Program-made: the position numbers and the translations under genes
Notes under the pieces: generated by a model
Database searches by the model: none
Told to the model about the DNA's origin: nothing
The model's input: the letters and a program-made list of their open reading frames with translations, nothing else
NCBI GenBank assembly: GCA_964598535.1
Contig: CAZRCI010000001.1
Coordinates: forward strand, 179,637-243,636
Reading direction: 5' to 3'
DNA from: JALHMI01 sp964598535
GTDB taxonomy: Bacteria > Planctomycetota > Planctomycetia > Pirellulales > PALSA-1355
DNA: 64,000 bases
Shown here: positions 8,830-17,452 of the stretch, piece by piece
How the letters are laid out: the number at the start of each line of letters is the position of its first letter
How positions within the stretch are numbered: position 1 is the stretch's first letter

Positions 8830-10593
8830 CTACAGTCCGGGCACCAACTGCGGTTGTTCAACGAGCGGCGCGTTGTCGTGCACCAGGATCCGCGCGTCGC
8901 CGACAAAATAGGTGTGCAAATCATCGACGACCAGGTTGTAAGCTTCGGCCGCGGGCTTGGCCTCGACGTTTTCGATGGTCGCTAGGCCGCGCATGGTCCA
9001 CAGCCGATCACCGGCTTTTAGGAAGCGTGCAATTTCCCAGCCCTTGCCGGCAACCCAGAACGGATGGCCGGCGGCCGCTGCGACCGGCGCCGCGCCGCTG
9101 CAACGCACCTCGACGATTGCCGTAGGAGGGCGAACCGTCGTCGCCAAGACGGGCCGATACGTGAGCTCACCCGTCTGAATATCTTGAGCCAGTATCCGAT
9201 CGCCGGGCCGGAGCGTCTCGATCGCCTTCGAGCCAAGCTCGGTCAAGACCGGCGTTCCCCGAACGAAGCATTCATGACGTTCCATCAGCAGCATGCCATT
9301 GACCGTAGTTACAGGCGGCGTGAATGTCGCCTCCGTGTTGCTGGCTATCTGCGGGTAATAGTTCCGCTCTCGATCCGGCGTGTACATCCCATAGTAGTTT
9401 TCGTACTGTTTTTGCCAGTCGGCCGCATCGTCGCCGATTTCCAGCTCCGTGGTTCCGGCGAGCACGTCGCGAATCCGCTTGCGCAGTTCTTGGGCCTGGA
9501 GCTCGACGCGCCGCGCTTCCGACTCAATCGCCGTCGCGCGTTGCACCTCTTGTATCAGCGCCCGGGGCGTTGTTGTTTGGGCCACGGCAAGATCCGCCGG
9601 TTGGATGAAGCTCTCATAGCGATAGGAATAATCGGCATCCTGGGTAGCCACCCCCACCTCGTGCTCGTGCAGCACGCCGCCGCCGGGCAGCACGTAGATC
9701 TGGTATTTCGTCTGCACGTCGGGCGGAATCGCGGCCAGCAGTTGTGGCACATAAGTGTGCATCGGCCGCCGCTTGAGCTGTGCGATCGCCGCGTCGCGAT
9801 CGGCTCCCCCGCCAAAGGTGGCGATCCGTAGCAGGTGGCTCGTCACCTCTGGAACGCGTAGATTCCCGAGTCCGCGATAGACGGCTTCGCGCAGCCGAGG
9901 TTCTTGAAAGTCGCGGTTTGCGAGCGCCGCGAGCAGGGCCGGCGCAGCCGTCGGGTCTTGAATGCTCGAGATTTCCTCGACGGCCTGATTCGCGCCGTCG
10001 ACGCCCCCCTTTTTGAAGCGGTTGCGCAGGACGTCCAGCTTCGGTTTCCAGGTTGCCAGATTTCGCGACCGCTCGGCCGCGAGCTCGCGCGGTGTTGCGC
10101 TTTTGACCGCGCCTCGGGCTTGGACCTGCTTCAAGGCGCGGGCGGCTTCCGCGTCTTCGGGAGCGAACTCGAGCACATGGACCCAGTGTACGCGGGCCTG
10201 GTCTGGCAGATGGACCTTCTCGCACCAGCGGGCGAGTTCACGTTGATTTTCCGCCGTATTGACGAGCGCATTGCGTCGCTCGCGATAGTTTTTCAGCCGC
10301 CGATCTCGTTGCGCCGTCTCGGCCGCCTCGTCCAGCGTCAGCCATTGATTGTCGCGACGTATCTGGCCGAGTTGCCAGCGGGCGGCGGCGCATTCGGGAT
10401 CGAGCTTGAGCGCTTCGGCCAGCAACCGCTCGCGCTCGGCGCTGTCGCCGGCCAGTTCCGCCTGCAGGGCCTGCTTGACCAACGACTTGGCCGCCGGGGC
10501 CGCATCTACCGCGTCCGCCGCATTGGCCGGAGCGACAACCATCAGGAGCAAGCCGCTCGCCAACATCCGTTTATGAAGTTCTCGAAGTGCCAT
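8830..10593 (-). CDS. Exported TPR/HEAT protein with a C-terminal Hint (intein-like) autoprocessing domain
   Basis: 587 residues: signal peptide (LASGLLLMVVAPANAADA), TPR-like helices (residues about 35-100), HEAT-like repeats (AAPALLAALANRDF, LREAVYRGLGNLRVPEV) and a long middle region. From residue 442 to 574 there is a Hint fold: Cys442 in CFVRGTPVLTELGSKAIETL, PGDRILAQD, the His of GHPFWVAGKGW (residue 510), and a final strand ARILVHDN. Hint domains of this pretoxin type usually precede a toxin and cleave themselves. Here only 13 residues follow HDN (APLVEQPQLVPGL), so no toxin is present. The family suggests self-cleavage, or ester or thioester formation at HDN. The usual Thr before the block-B His is replaced by Ala (VAAAAGHPF), so full activity is uncertain. 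Confidence 0.85.
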   Translation of the reverse strand: MALRELHKRMLASGLLLMVVAPANAADAVDAAPAAKSLVKQALQAELAGDSAERERLLAEALKLDPECAAARWQLGQIRRDNQWLTLDEAAETAQRDRRLKNYRERRNALVNTAENQRELARWCEKVHLPDQARVHWVHVLEFAPEDAEAARALKQVQARGAVKSATPRELAAERSRNLATWKPKLDVLRNRFKKGGVDGANQAVEEISSIQDPTAAPALLAALANRDFQEPRLREAVYRGLGNLRVPEVTSHLLRIATFGGGADRDAAIAQLKRRPMHTYVPQLLAAIPPDVQTKYQIYVLPGGGVLHEHEVGVATQDADYSYRYESFIQPADLAVAQTTTPRALIQEVQRATAIESEARRVELQAQELRKRIRDVLAGTTELEIGDDAADWQKQYENYYGMYTPDRERNYYPQIASNTEATFTPPVTTVNGMLLMERHECFVRGTPVLTELGSKAIETLRPGDRILAQDIQTGELTYRPVLATTVRPPTAIVEVRCSGAAPVAAAAGHPFWVAGKGWEIARFLKAGDRLWTMRGLATIENVEAKPAAEAYNLVVDDLHTYFVGDARILVHDNAPLVEQPQLVPGL

Positions 10594-10673
10594 GTTTGTT
10601 CCCTCTAGGCAGAGAGGTCTCTGTGGATTGGAAGCCGACCTAAGTCACCGAGAAGTTGTTCCAGGGATGTTAT

Positions 10674-10883
10674 TCACGGAGGAGATTTACCTCGATCGAG
10701 CGGCGCGCGCCACCAACCCTGCCATCGACTGCCGGTCGCCCCAGGCGTTTCGCGCACCCGGTGTTTGACGGTCGAAAAATGAGGGGCAGAGAGCGCGGCG
10801 TTGCGTGCCAGGTCGGCAGCCTGACCGCGGCCCGCGACTAGAAGAAAAACAACTCCACACACTACGCGCAGCAGGTAACGCAT
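10674..10883 (-). CDS. Possible 69-residue exported small protein
   Basis: An ATG at 10883 is preceded by a strong Shine-Dalgarno sequence (GGAGGAG, 8 bp spacing). The first 24 residues form a good signal peptide (LLRVVCGVVFLLVAGRGQAA). The rest (about 45 residues) is basic with several tryptophans and has no motif I know. The gene stands alone between the Hint protein and the terminator of the redoxin gene. The ribosome site and signal peptide favour a real gene; short length and lack of a family keep confidence moderate. Confidence 0.45.
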   Translation of the reverse strand: MRYLLRVVCGVVFLLVAGRGQAADLARNAALSAPHFSTVKHRVRETPGATGSRWQGWWRAPLDRGKSPP

Positions 10884-10891
10884 AACAACCG

Positions 10892-10898
10892 CTCCTCC
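10892..10898 (-). promoter_or_regulatory. Strong Shine-Dalgarno sequence deciding the start at 10883
   Basis: GGAGGAG on the minus strand, 8 bases before the ATG. Most genes in this window have weak or no Shine-Dalgarno sequence, so this one is a real argument that the small frame is translated. Confidence 0.55.
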
Positions 10899-11064
10899 GT
10901 TCCAAAGAGTGCCGCTGTTCCAAAGAGGGGCTACTATCGCCAAAGGCTGTCGTCGCCGACGCGGGATGGATCGCTCCCCCGCAGCCGGTATTCTGCCCCT
11001 TATCGCCGTGGGAAGTCAACAGAATTGCAGTAAAAGTGCGTGTTGGCCGGACGCCGCGTCGGAC

Positions 11065-11107
11065 CAAAAAACGGCCGCTCAGATCGCCATCGATCCGAGC
11101 GGCCGTT
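11065..11107 (-). terminator. Rho-independent terminator of the redoxin/copper protein gene
   Basis: Read on the minus strand, an 11-bp perfect stem (AACGGCCGCTC with GAGCGGCCGTT, 11070-11080 and 11097-11107) encloses a second 5-bp stem (CGATC with GATCG). It is followed at once by a run of six T (plus-strand A run at 11066-11071). It starts about 30 bases after the stop codon at 11140. This is the clearest intrinsic terminator in the window. Confidence 0.85.
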
Positions 11108-11139
11108 GGGGTTCTAAAAGCTAGTTGCTAACTAGCCGA

Positions 11140-12972
11140 TCAGTTCTTGGTCGAGGTTTTCGTTTCCGGAGCCGGCGGATTTTCTTTCTCCGGTCCCGCA
11201 AGTTCTTTCGACAGATCCTGTTTGGGATCGACCGAAGTGTAGAACCCGAACATCATCTCTTCCCAAGTCTGATCGCCGAAGGTGACTTCTTGCGTCGGGT
11301 CGGGATTCGCCAGGTTGTCTGTCGAGTTGTCGAAGTGCGCCGTGCAGACGATGCGCGTGCCCTTGGGCATCAGCTTGGGTTCGTGGAACATGTAGCGAAG
11401 TTGCCAGTTGAAGTCGTAGTTCGGCACGTCGAGCAGCACTTCCTGGGTGCCGTCTGGGTACTCGGCCACATACTTGAAATCTTTGCCGCGCACGTGCATG
11501 TGCGGCGTGAGGTTCAGCAGGAGCGTGTCCTTGAAGAACAGGTGCTTGGCCTCGACTTTGTAGTTCGGATCTCCCGGCGGAATGCGGAACGTCGCGTTCC
11601 CAATCACGCCGCTACGAACCTCCTTCTGGATCGTCTCGCGATCGGCAAACTTGATCCCCACCATGCTCCGGTCGCTTTGAGCGGTGCCGTTTGTCGTGTA
11701 GTGCATCTGGAATACCAGCTTCGAGCCGGCCGGCACATGGATGGCCGTCCCCGGCGGGCAAAGCGTGGGCGTCATGCCAGGAGCATAACCGCCGATGCCG
11801 CCGCGGCTGGCAAAGCTGCCGCCGCCCGGAGCTTGCACGAACACGATGATATGATGCACCACGCTTCGATTACCGGGCCGGCTCTCGGTCGCCGCGACCC
11901 ACTTGTCTTCCGTCCAGCCCGGATCCACCGAGAAGTATTGATAATCCACGGTGCCTTCGGCCGGCACGTCGTAGGCCGCGTCGGCCATGTACAGAATCTG
12001 GTCGGGTTCGCCGATTTGCCAGCCGTCGACAAACGTGCGCGGCGCGGGCAGATCTTGCGGGTTGCCTTCGGGGCAACCGGCGTCGATCCAGGCGTGCAGA
12101 TGGGATTTTTCCTCATCGCTCAGCCGCGCGTCGTTCAGCCAGTGGCCGTGCTTCGGATCGGCAAACCAGGGCGGCATGCGGCCTTCGTTGACCACTTCCA
12201 GGATCGTATCCGCCCAGGCGGTTACGTCGTTGTAGTCGGTCAGCGTGAAGGGCGCGACTTCGCCCTCGCGGTGGCACTCGACGCAGCGGTTTTGCATCAG
12301 CCGCACGATCTGCTTCGAATAGGTCACCTCGGCGTCGGGCTTGGTCTCGTTCTTGGCGGCCCGGCCAATGAAGCAGCCGTGAGCCTCGACGATCGGGTTC
12401 GCCACTTCCTTGCCGGCCAGCAGTTGATCCAGCGCATCGCCCAGATAGCGATTGCGCAGCTTCGGTTTTACATAGCCGGCGCCAGTCTTGAAGCCATACT
12501 GATCGTCGATGCGGCCCCAGTAACGAACCGCGTGATTTTTATCCAGCAGAAAGACCTCCGGCGTGCGCACGGCGCCGAGCTTGTCGGCCACCACGTTGCC
12601 GTTGTCTTTCAACACCGGAAACGTCAGCTCGAACGCCTTCACATAATTGCCGATCTCGCTGAGCGAGTCCTGCACGTTGGCGTTGATGCCCAGGAAGGCC
12701 ACGCCCTGGTTGGCATATTCGGCCGCCAGCTCGTTCAGCCGGGGAGCGTAGTTCTTGGCCAACGGGCACTCGGTGCCCAAAAAGGCCAAGACAACCGGAC
12801 GGCCCTGGTACTCGGAGAGCGCGTGCGATTTACCGTGATGGTCCGGCAACGCGAAGTCGGCCACCTGCTTGCCGATCGGCGACTCGCCGGCCTGCAAAGC
12901 CGTTTCCGCCGCTGCGCCCGTAGCCCCACAGGCGAGCACCGCAGTCAGCGCCATTTGCCATATTTTGCCCAT
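11140..12972 (-). CDS. Exported redoxin / CxxCH cytochrome / copper monooxygenase-like fusion protein
   Basis: 610 residues with a signal peptide (MALTAVLACGATGAAAE). Residues about 30-190 are a peroxiredoxin/thioredoxin-like domain with a single active-site Cys69 (FLGTECPLAKNYAP). Residues 230-234 are CVECH in a short cytochrome c-like or planctomycete cytochrome region. Residues about 320-585 resemble the two copper domains of peptidylglycine hydroxylating monooxygenase: HH at 373-374 (VVHHIIVFV), H424 (MHYTT), HMH at 491-493 (TPHMHVRGKDF) and Met 573/574 (EEMMFGFYT). Each known copper ligand has a counterpart. The likely role is a periplasmic copper redox enzyme with its own electron entry, substrate unknown. 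A strong terminator follows. A fully structural role is the main alternative. Confidence 0.85.
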   Translation of the reverse strand: MGKIWQMALTAVLACGATGAAAETALQAGESPIGKQVADFALPDHHGKSHALSEYQGRPVVLAFLGTECPLAKNYAPRLNELAAEYANQGVAFLGINANVQDSLSEIGNYVKAFELTFPVLKDNGNVVADKLGAVRTPEVFLLDKNHAVRYWGRIDDQYGFKTGAGYVKPKLRNRYLGDALDQLLAGKEVANPIVEAHGCFIGRAAKNETKPDAEVTYSKQIVRLMQNRCVECHREGEVAPFTLTDYNDVTAWADTILEVVNEGRMPPWFADPKHGHWLNDARLSDEEKSHLHAWIDAGCPEGNPQDLPAPRTFVDGWQIGEPDQILYMADAAYDVPAEGTVDYQYFSVDPGWTEDKWVAATESRPGNRSVVHHIIVFVQAPGGGSFASRGGIGGYAPGMTPTLCPPGTAIHVPAGSKLVFQMHYTTNGTAQSDRSMVGIKFADRETIQKEVRSGVIGNATFRIPPGDPNYKVEAKHLFFKDTLLLNLTPHMHVRGKDFKYVAEYPDGTQEVLLDVPNYDFNWQLRYMFHEPKLMPKGTRIVCTAHFDNSTDNLANPDPTQEVTFGDQTWEEMMFGFYTSVDPKQDLSKELAGPEKENPPAPETKTSTKN

Positions 12973-13227
12973 TTATTCACCTCGAATACGTTGCTGTCTC
13001 GGAAATTCAGGTGTCCGGCGCCAGTGGGGGGGGCTGGTTTGCGCAGTCCTGCAAAAGATCTCTACCCAAGAGGCAAGTGTCGGGTTTCGCAAAACAGAAT
13101 CTGTATTCTAAATCCTCGGCTCCAAATTCCCTACAGCGAATTTCGCCTAGGCGGAAAATGGCGGCGCGCGGCCACCGCGCACGCGGCACCAAGCGTGGCT
13201 GCGTAAGCGCTCGACCTCTCACACGAT

Positions 13228-13917
13228 TTAGAACGGCAAGCCGCCGCCGCGATTCTGGGGAAACTTGAACTCGGCCCCCTTCATTTTATTGAACAACTCG
13301 CGCTGCGCGTCGGTAAGCACGGTCTCGGCCTGCTTGGTGAGTTCCTCGCGGAGCTTCTCCATCTTCTCGCGAATCTCGCCCTGACCGCTGCCGCCCGATC
13401 GCAACTCTCCAATCGCCTCTTGCATGGCGGCCGTGCCTTCCTCGCGGATCTCGGCGAGTTTCTTCTTTTGTTCGTCGGTCAACTCGAGCGCCTCGGCGAT
13501 TTCCTCGTCCTCCAGGCTTTGCGTCCCGCGTGCTTGCAGCGATAGCTCCTTGAGCCGCGACTTCTGCTCCTCCTTCAGAATTTTATCGACCTTCGCCTGG
13601 GTTTCCTGGCCCCGGTCCTCGATCATCTTCATCACTTCGGGCATCTGCTCCTGCTGTTCCTCGGGCGTCAAGTCTTGCAATCCGCTGAAGATCTCGAAGG
13701 CCTCTTGCTGCAACTGCAACGCGACCTCTTGAAGCTGCTGCTTCTGTTCGTCGTCGAGCTTCAATTCATCCTGCACGGCGTCGCCACGCAGCAGAAACAC
13801 GTTTTGCAGCGAGGGCGGAAAACGCAGCCCTCGAAGATTCAACTGGGCCTCGGCCGCGGGGGCGAACGTAAGCAGTAAAGCCAGCGCAATACCAGCGGCA
13901 AGAATGTGGCGAATCAT
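13228..13917 (-). CDS. Exported helical protein, LTxxQ/Spy-like
   Basis: 229 residues with a signal peptide (ALALLLTFAPAAEAQ). The mature part is helical and highly charged, with repeated units of the type LDDEQKQQLQEVALQLQQE, LTDEQKKKLAEIREE and LTDAQRELFNKM. These are the LTxxQ-like motifs of Spy/CpxP-type periplasmic proteins, which hold unfolded proteins or sense envelope stress or metals. Planctomycetes encode many such proteins, so function cannot be fixed. It stands alone, about 255 bp upstream of the redoxin gene on the same strand. Confidence 0.75.
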   Translation of the reverse strand: MIRHILAAGIALALLLTFAPAAEAQLNLRGLRFPPSLQNVFLLRGDAVQDELKLDDEQKQQLQEVALQLQQEAFEIFSGLQDLTPEEQQEQMPEVMKMIEDRGQETQAKVDKILKEEQKSRLKELSLQARGTQSLEDEEIAEALELTDEQKKKLAEIREEGTAAMQEAIGELRSGGSGQGEIREKMEKLREELTKQAETVLTDAQRELFNKMKGAEFKFPQNRGGGLPF

Positions 13918-14160
13918 CGTTGAAAATTCCTCGGCGTCGGATAGTGGTCGGTGGAGTGCTGCCTTTGCCGGCTCGCGCCCCCCCCCAGGAGCGCGCGAGC
14001 CAGATGTTCATGGAAAGGATTACCCGCCTCGGCAGTTCGGCGTTTCGTGCTTGGCACATCCCGAACTCGGGCCGGGCATTATCACCCGAATCAGGCCCAG
14101 AGTGCAAATTTTTCCCCGGTCTGGTCGCTTGAAACCTGGTCCGTGGTCCGAGCGTGTGCG

Positions 14161-14679
14161 TCAGTTTGAAGATAGGTGCTTGCCGGGCGGTGGAAACCGC
14201 CGTACGAGCCGCCATCCCCAGACGCCCAGCACCGCCAGAAAAAACACGAGCGACAGCCATACCAGGTTCGTCATCCGCGGCGGGCGGTGCCGGTTCGCCT
14301 CAACGACCAGCAAGTGCATCACGATCACGAACGCCAGCTCCAGCACGCCCAGCCACGCCATCTGCCGCCGGAAATAAGCTAGCGTTGCATCGCGCCGGCC
14401 CGGCGCCAGCCAGACCTCGCGATGGGGGATCTTGATCGCGCGGATCGGCAAACGCCCCAGAGCCAGGCCGACGGCTGGCAGGAGCAGCGGAAATGTCAGG
14501 CCGAAGCCCGCCATGAAGATGAGATAGGTCGTGCGGCCCATCCACGCATCGGCATCGCCCGCGAACCCGAAGTGCGTGGCCACGAGCTGCGGCAGTTTGT
14601 CGGCCGAGTCGATCAGCAGCGCGATCAGCATCACATAGAGTATGGCCAACAATCCCAGCGGCAATCGGCTACCAAGCAC
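14161..14679 (-). CDS. DUF1648-domain membrane protein
   Basis: 172 residues from a GTG at 14679, chosen because GGGAGAA lies 7 bases upstream; a TTG at 14727 would add 16 residues. It has four hydrophobic segments (LLAILYVMLIALLID, YLIFMAGFGLTFPLLLPAVG, LGVLELAFVIVMHLLVV, WLSLVFFLAVLGVWG). Between the first two is LPQLVATHFGFAGDADAW, which matches the DUF1648 signature (LP..V.THF...G..D.W). DUF1648 is found in SdpI-like immunity and uncharacterised membrane proteins. No toxin partner is next to it. Confidence 0.75.
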   Translation of the reverse strand: MLGSRLPLGLLAILYVMLIALLIDSADKLPQLVATHFGFAGDADAWMGRTTYLIFMAGFGLTFPLLLPAVGLALGRLPIRAIKIPHREVWLAPGRRDATLAYFRRQMAWLGVLELAFVIVMHLLVVEANRHRPPRMTNLVWLSLVFFLAVLGVWGWRLVRRFPPPGKHLSSN

Positions 14680-14775
14680 GGCGTGGTTCTCCCGAGAAAA
14701 AGTGGGCCGTCGCTGAATCTTGGCCAATTCTATTCGGGGGCGGTCTCGCCCAGCAATCGCGCGGGCGTCTGGGTA

Positions 14776-14933
14776 GTGTCCTATAAGAGTGTGTTGCCAG
14801 AGGTGGCACGGCCCTGAGGAACGAAGGGCGTGCTAGAATGACTATGATTTTCCGAGTCAACTTCAGCACGCCCACGCTGCGCTCTGAGCGTGCCACACAG
14901 GCATTCCCTTCCAGCAACACACTCTTAGGACAC
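14776..14933. repeat. MITE-like palindromic element with terminal inverted repeats
   Basis: The left end GTGTCCTATAAGAGTGTGTT (continuing GC, 14776-14797) is matched in inverse at 14914-14933, where the complement reads GTGTCCTAAGAGTGTGTTGC; the only difference is a 2-base indel. Just inside, GTGGCACG (14803-14810) pairs with CGTGCCAC at about 14889-14896. The element is about 158 bp, lacks an open frame and lies 100 bp before the ABC-F gene. A related inner sequence recurs at 33268-33300. This suggests a non-autonomous mobile or REP-like element. No clear target-site duplication was found. Confidence 0.6.
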
Positions 14934-15029
14934 CACCGGCGTCTGGGGGCCATTATCCGACGTCGTGTCGACCGGTATGATGAGGGAGATCGTTCCTGGG
15001 CCCGTGCCGTTTGAGTTTGCTCTGCTGTT

Positions 15030-16832
15030 ATGCCGCTTGTCAGTATTCGCGACCTTGTCATCCGCTTTCGCGGACCGGAACTCCTGGACGGGGTTTCGTG
15101 TGAAATCGAGCCCGGTGAGCGCATTGGTCTTTTGGGCCGCAACGGCGCCGGTAAGACCACGCTCCTGCGGATGCTGGCCGGGGAGGTGCCGCCCGACTCG
15201 GGCCAAATCGTGTTTGCCACCGGGGCTCGGCTGGCGTATTTGCCGCAGGACGTACCCAGCGACGTCACGGGGCCGGTGCATGACGTGGTTTTCTCCGGCG
15301 CGCGTCTCGCGAGCGACGAGCCCGATTGGCAACTCGAGCAGCGCGTCGAGCAGACGCTCTCGCGCATGCAACTCGATCGCGCGGCGCGGTTCGAAAGCCT
15401 TTCCAGCGGCATGAAACGCCGCGTGCTGCTGGCCCGCGCTCTCGCGAATGATCCAGACCTGCTGCTGTTGGACGAGCCGACGAACCACCTCGACGTGGAA
15501 GCCATTCTCTGGCTCGAAGATTTTCTCAGCCGTTGGTCCGGCACGCTGCTGTTCATTACCCACGATCGCATGTTCCTGCGCAAGCTGGCGGGGCGCATTT
15601 TGGAGATCGATCGGGGGCGGCTGTTCGACTGGTCGTGCGACTACGACACGTTTTTAGTCCGCAAGGAGCAGGCCCTGGCGGCCGAGGAAAAGCAGAACGC
15701 GCTGTTCGACAAGAAGCTCGCCCAAGAGGAGATCTGGATTCGCCAGGGGATCAAAGCCCGCCGCACGCGCAACGAGGGCCGCGTCCGCGCGCTCAAGGCC
15801 CTGCGGCTCGAACGCAGCCAGCGCCGCGAACGCGGCGGTAAGGTGAAGCTCGAAATTCAAGAAGCCGGGCGCAGCGGCGCGCTCGTGGCCGAGGTGGAAA
15901 GCATCGCATTTGGCTACGGCGCGCGGAAGATCGTCGATGGCTTTTCCACGACGATCATGCGTGGCGACAAGGTGGGCATCATCGGCCCCAACGGCGCGGG
16001 CAAGACCACCTTGCTCCGGTTGCTCCTCGGCAAGCTCGAACCGCAAGCGGGCCGCGTGCGGTTGGGGACGAACCTCCAGGTCGCCTACTTCGATCAGCTT
16101 CGCGAGCAGCTCAACGATGACGCTTCGGTGGCCGACAACGTCGGCGACGGCTACGACACGGTCGCCTGCGGCGGCGGCCGCCGGCACATCATCGGCTACC
16201 TGCAAGATTTTTTGTTCAGCCCCGAACGGGCTCGCTCCCCCGTGCGCTTTCTTTCGGGCGGCGAGCGGAACCGCGTGCTATTGGCCAGGCTCTTCGCCAA
16301 GCCGGCCAACATCCTCGTGCTTGACGAGCCGACCAACGATCTCGACGCCGACACGCTCGAACTGCTGGAAGAACAGCTCATCGAGTTTTCCGGCACCGTG
16401 CTGCTGGTCAGTCACGATCGCGAGTTTTTGAACAACGTCGTCACGAGCACGATCGTTTTCGAACCGGACGCGAACGGCGAGCTTCAGGTTCGCGAATATG
16501 TCGGCGGCTACGACGACTGGCAGCGTCAGCGCCCGAAGTTGGCGATCGATTCGCCCAAATCCAAGCCGGCCGCGGCAGCCAGCCAGGTCGCGGCAGCGGA
16601 GAAAACCAAGCGGCGGCTCTCCTACAAGGAGCAACAAGAGTTGAAGTCGCTGCCCGGTGAAGTCGAGAAGCTGGAGCGCGAAATCGCCGCGTTGCACCAG
16701 CAAATGGCCGCCCCCGAATTCTATCGCCAGGGGGGCGATCAGATCACCGTCGCTCAGACGCGGCTCAAAACGCTCGAAGCCGACTACGAAACCAAGTTCG
16801 AACGTTGGCATCAGCTCGAAGCCGGCGAGTAA
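15030..16832 (+). CDS. uup: ABC-F ATPase, Uup-type
   Basis: 600 residues with two ABC ATPase domains in one chain and no membrane segments. Walker A motifs are GRNGAGKTT (domain 1) and GPNGAGKTT (domain 2); signatures are LSSGMKRRVLLARAL and LSGGERNRVLLARLF; Walker B regions are LLLDEPTNHLDVE and LVLDEPTNDLDAD. A charged linker (residues about 210-265) joins them. The C-terminal 80 residues (RRLSYKEQQELKSLPGEVEK and on) are the coiled-coil DNA-binding domain typical of Uup. Family members act on the ribosome or on branched DNA, not in transport. The symbol rests on the C-terminal domain. Confidence 0.88.
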   Translation: MPLVSIRDLVIRFRGPELLDGVSCEIEPGERIGLLGRNGAGKTTLLRMLAGEVPPDSGQIVFATGARLAYLPQDVPSDVTGPVHDVVFSGARLASDEPDWQLEQRVEQTLSRMQLDRAARFESLSSGMKRRVLLARALANDPDLLLLDEPTNHLDVEAILWLEDFLSRWSGTLLFITHDRMFLRKLAGRILEIDRGRLFDWSCDYDTFLVRKEQALAAEEKQNALFDKKLAQEEIWIRQGIKARRTRNEGRVRALKALRLERSQRRERGGKVKLEIQEAGRSGALVAEVESIAFGYGARKIVDGFSTTIMRGDKVGIIGPNGAGKTTLLRLLLGKLEPQAGRVRLGTNLQVAYFDQLREQLNDDASVADNVGDGYDTVACGGGRRHIIGYLQDFLFSPERARSPVRFLSGGERNRVLLARLFAKPANILVLDEPTNDLDADTLELLEEQLIEFSGTVLLVSHDREFLNNVVTSTIVFEPDANGELQVREYVGGYDDWQRQRPKLAIDSPKSKPAAAASQVAAAEKTKRRLSYKEQQELKSLPGEVEKLEREIAALHQQMAAPEFYRQGGDQITVAQTRLKTLEADYETKFERWHQLEAGE

Positions 16833-16909
16833 TCGAGTCCGGCAGACAATCAAGCAAGAACGTCGCGGTGTCCTTTTATCGCGATTGAACCAAGAACGGG
16901 ATCATCGCC

Positions 16910-17452
16910 ATGCAAGCCTTGCTCTTGATCGACATCCAAAACGACTACTTCTCGGGTGGGCGCATGCCGCTCGCAGGAATCGACGAGGCCAGCCACACTG
17001 CGGCCCAACTGCTGAATCATTTTCGCGCGCAACGACTGCCGCTCGTTCACGTCCGGCATGTCTTTGATGATCCGTTGGCGCCGTTCTTTCAGCCGAACAC
17101 CCCGGGTATCGAAATCCACGCCTCAGTAGCGCCCGAGCCTGGTGAAATCGTGGTTACCAAGCATTTCGTGAATTCGTTTCAGGCAACCAATTTGAAGTCG
17201 ATTCTCGATCGGCACGGAGTCGATTCGCTCGCGATCTGCGGGGCGATGAGCCAGATGTGCGTCGAAGGAACGGCGCGGGCAGCCGCCGAGCTCGGCTACA
17301 GGTGCCAGGTCGTGCACGACGCTTGCGCCACCCGCGATCAGACGTTTGGCGATCGGGTGATTCGCGCGGCCGACGTCCACGGCACGGCAATGGCGACGCT
17401 CGGCTTCGCCTTTGCCGAGGTCCTTTCGTTCGCCGACTGGCGACGGCGTTAA
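16910..17452 (+). CDS. Cysteine hydrolase of the isochorismatase-like family
   Basis: 180 residues, the whole length of the family domain. The catalytic triad is visible: Asp8 (LLLIDIQNDYF), Lys84 (VTKHFVNSF) and Cys117 (GAMSQMCVEGTARAA). The family includes nicotinamidases, ureidoacrylate hydrolases and isochorismatases; substrate residues do not allow a choice here. It lies 77 bp after uup on the same strand. The C-terminal stretch TAMATLGFAFAEVLSFADW is usual for the YcaC/PncA-like subgroup. Confidence 0.88.
   Translation: MQALLLIDIQNDYFSGGRMPLAGIDEASHTAAQLLNHFRAQRLPLVHVRHVFDDPLAPFFQPNTPGIEIHASVAPEPGEIVVTKHFVNSFQATNLKSILDRHGVDSLAICGAMSQMCVEGTARAAAELGYRCQVVHDACATRDQTFGDRVIRAADVHGTAMATLGFAFAEVLSFADWRRR

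Noticed and set aside
11125..13206. A 693-codon open frame on the plus strand
   Set aside because: It lies opposite the redoxin/copper protein gene, has no family motif, and is rich in His, Arg and Val as expected from the complement of GC-rich coding sequence.
14669..15598. A 309-codon minus-strand frame crossing the palindromic element and the start of uup
   Set aside because: It runs through the non-coding repeat and is antisense to the Walker A part of the ABC-F gene.
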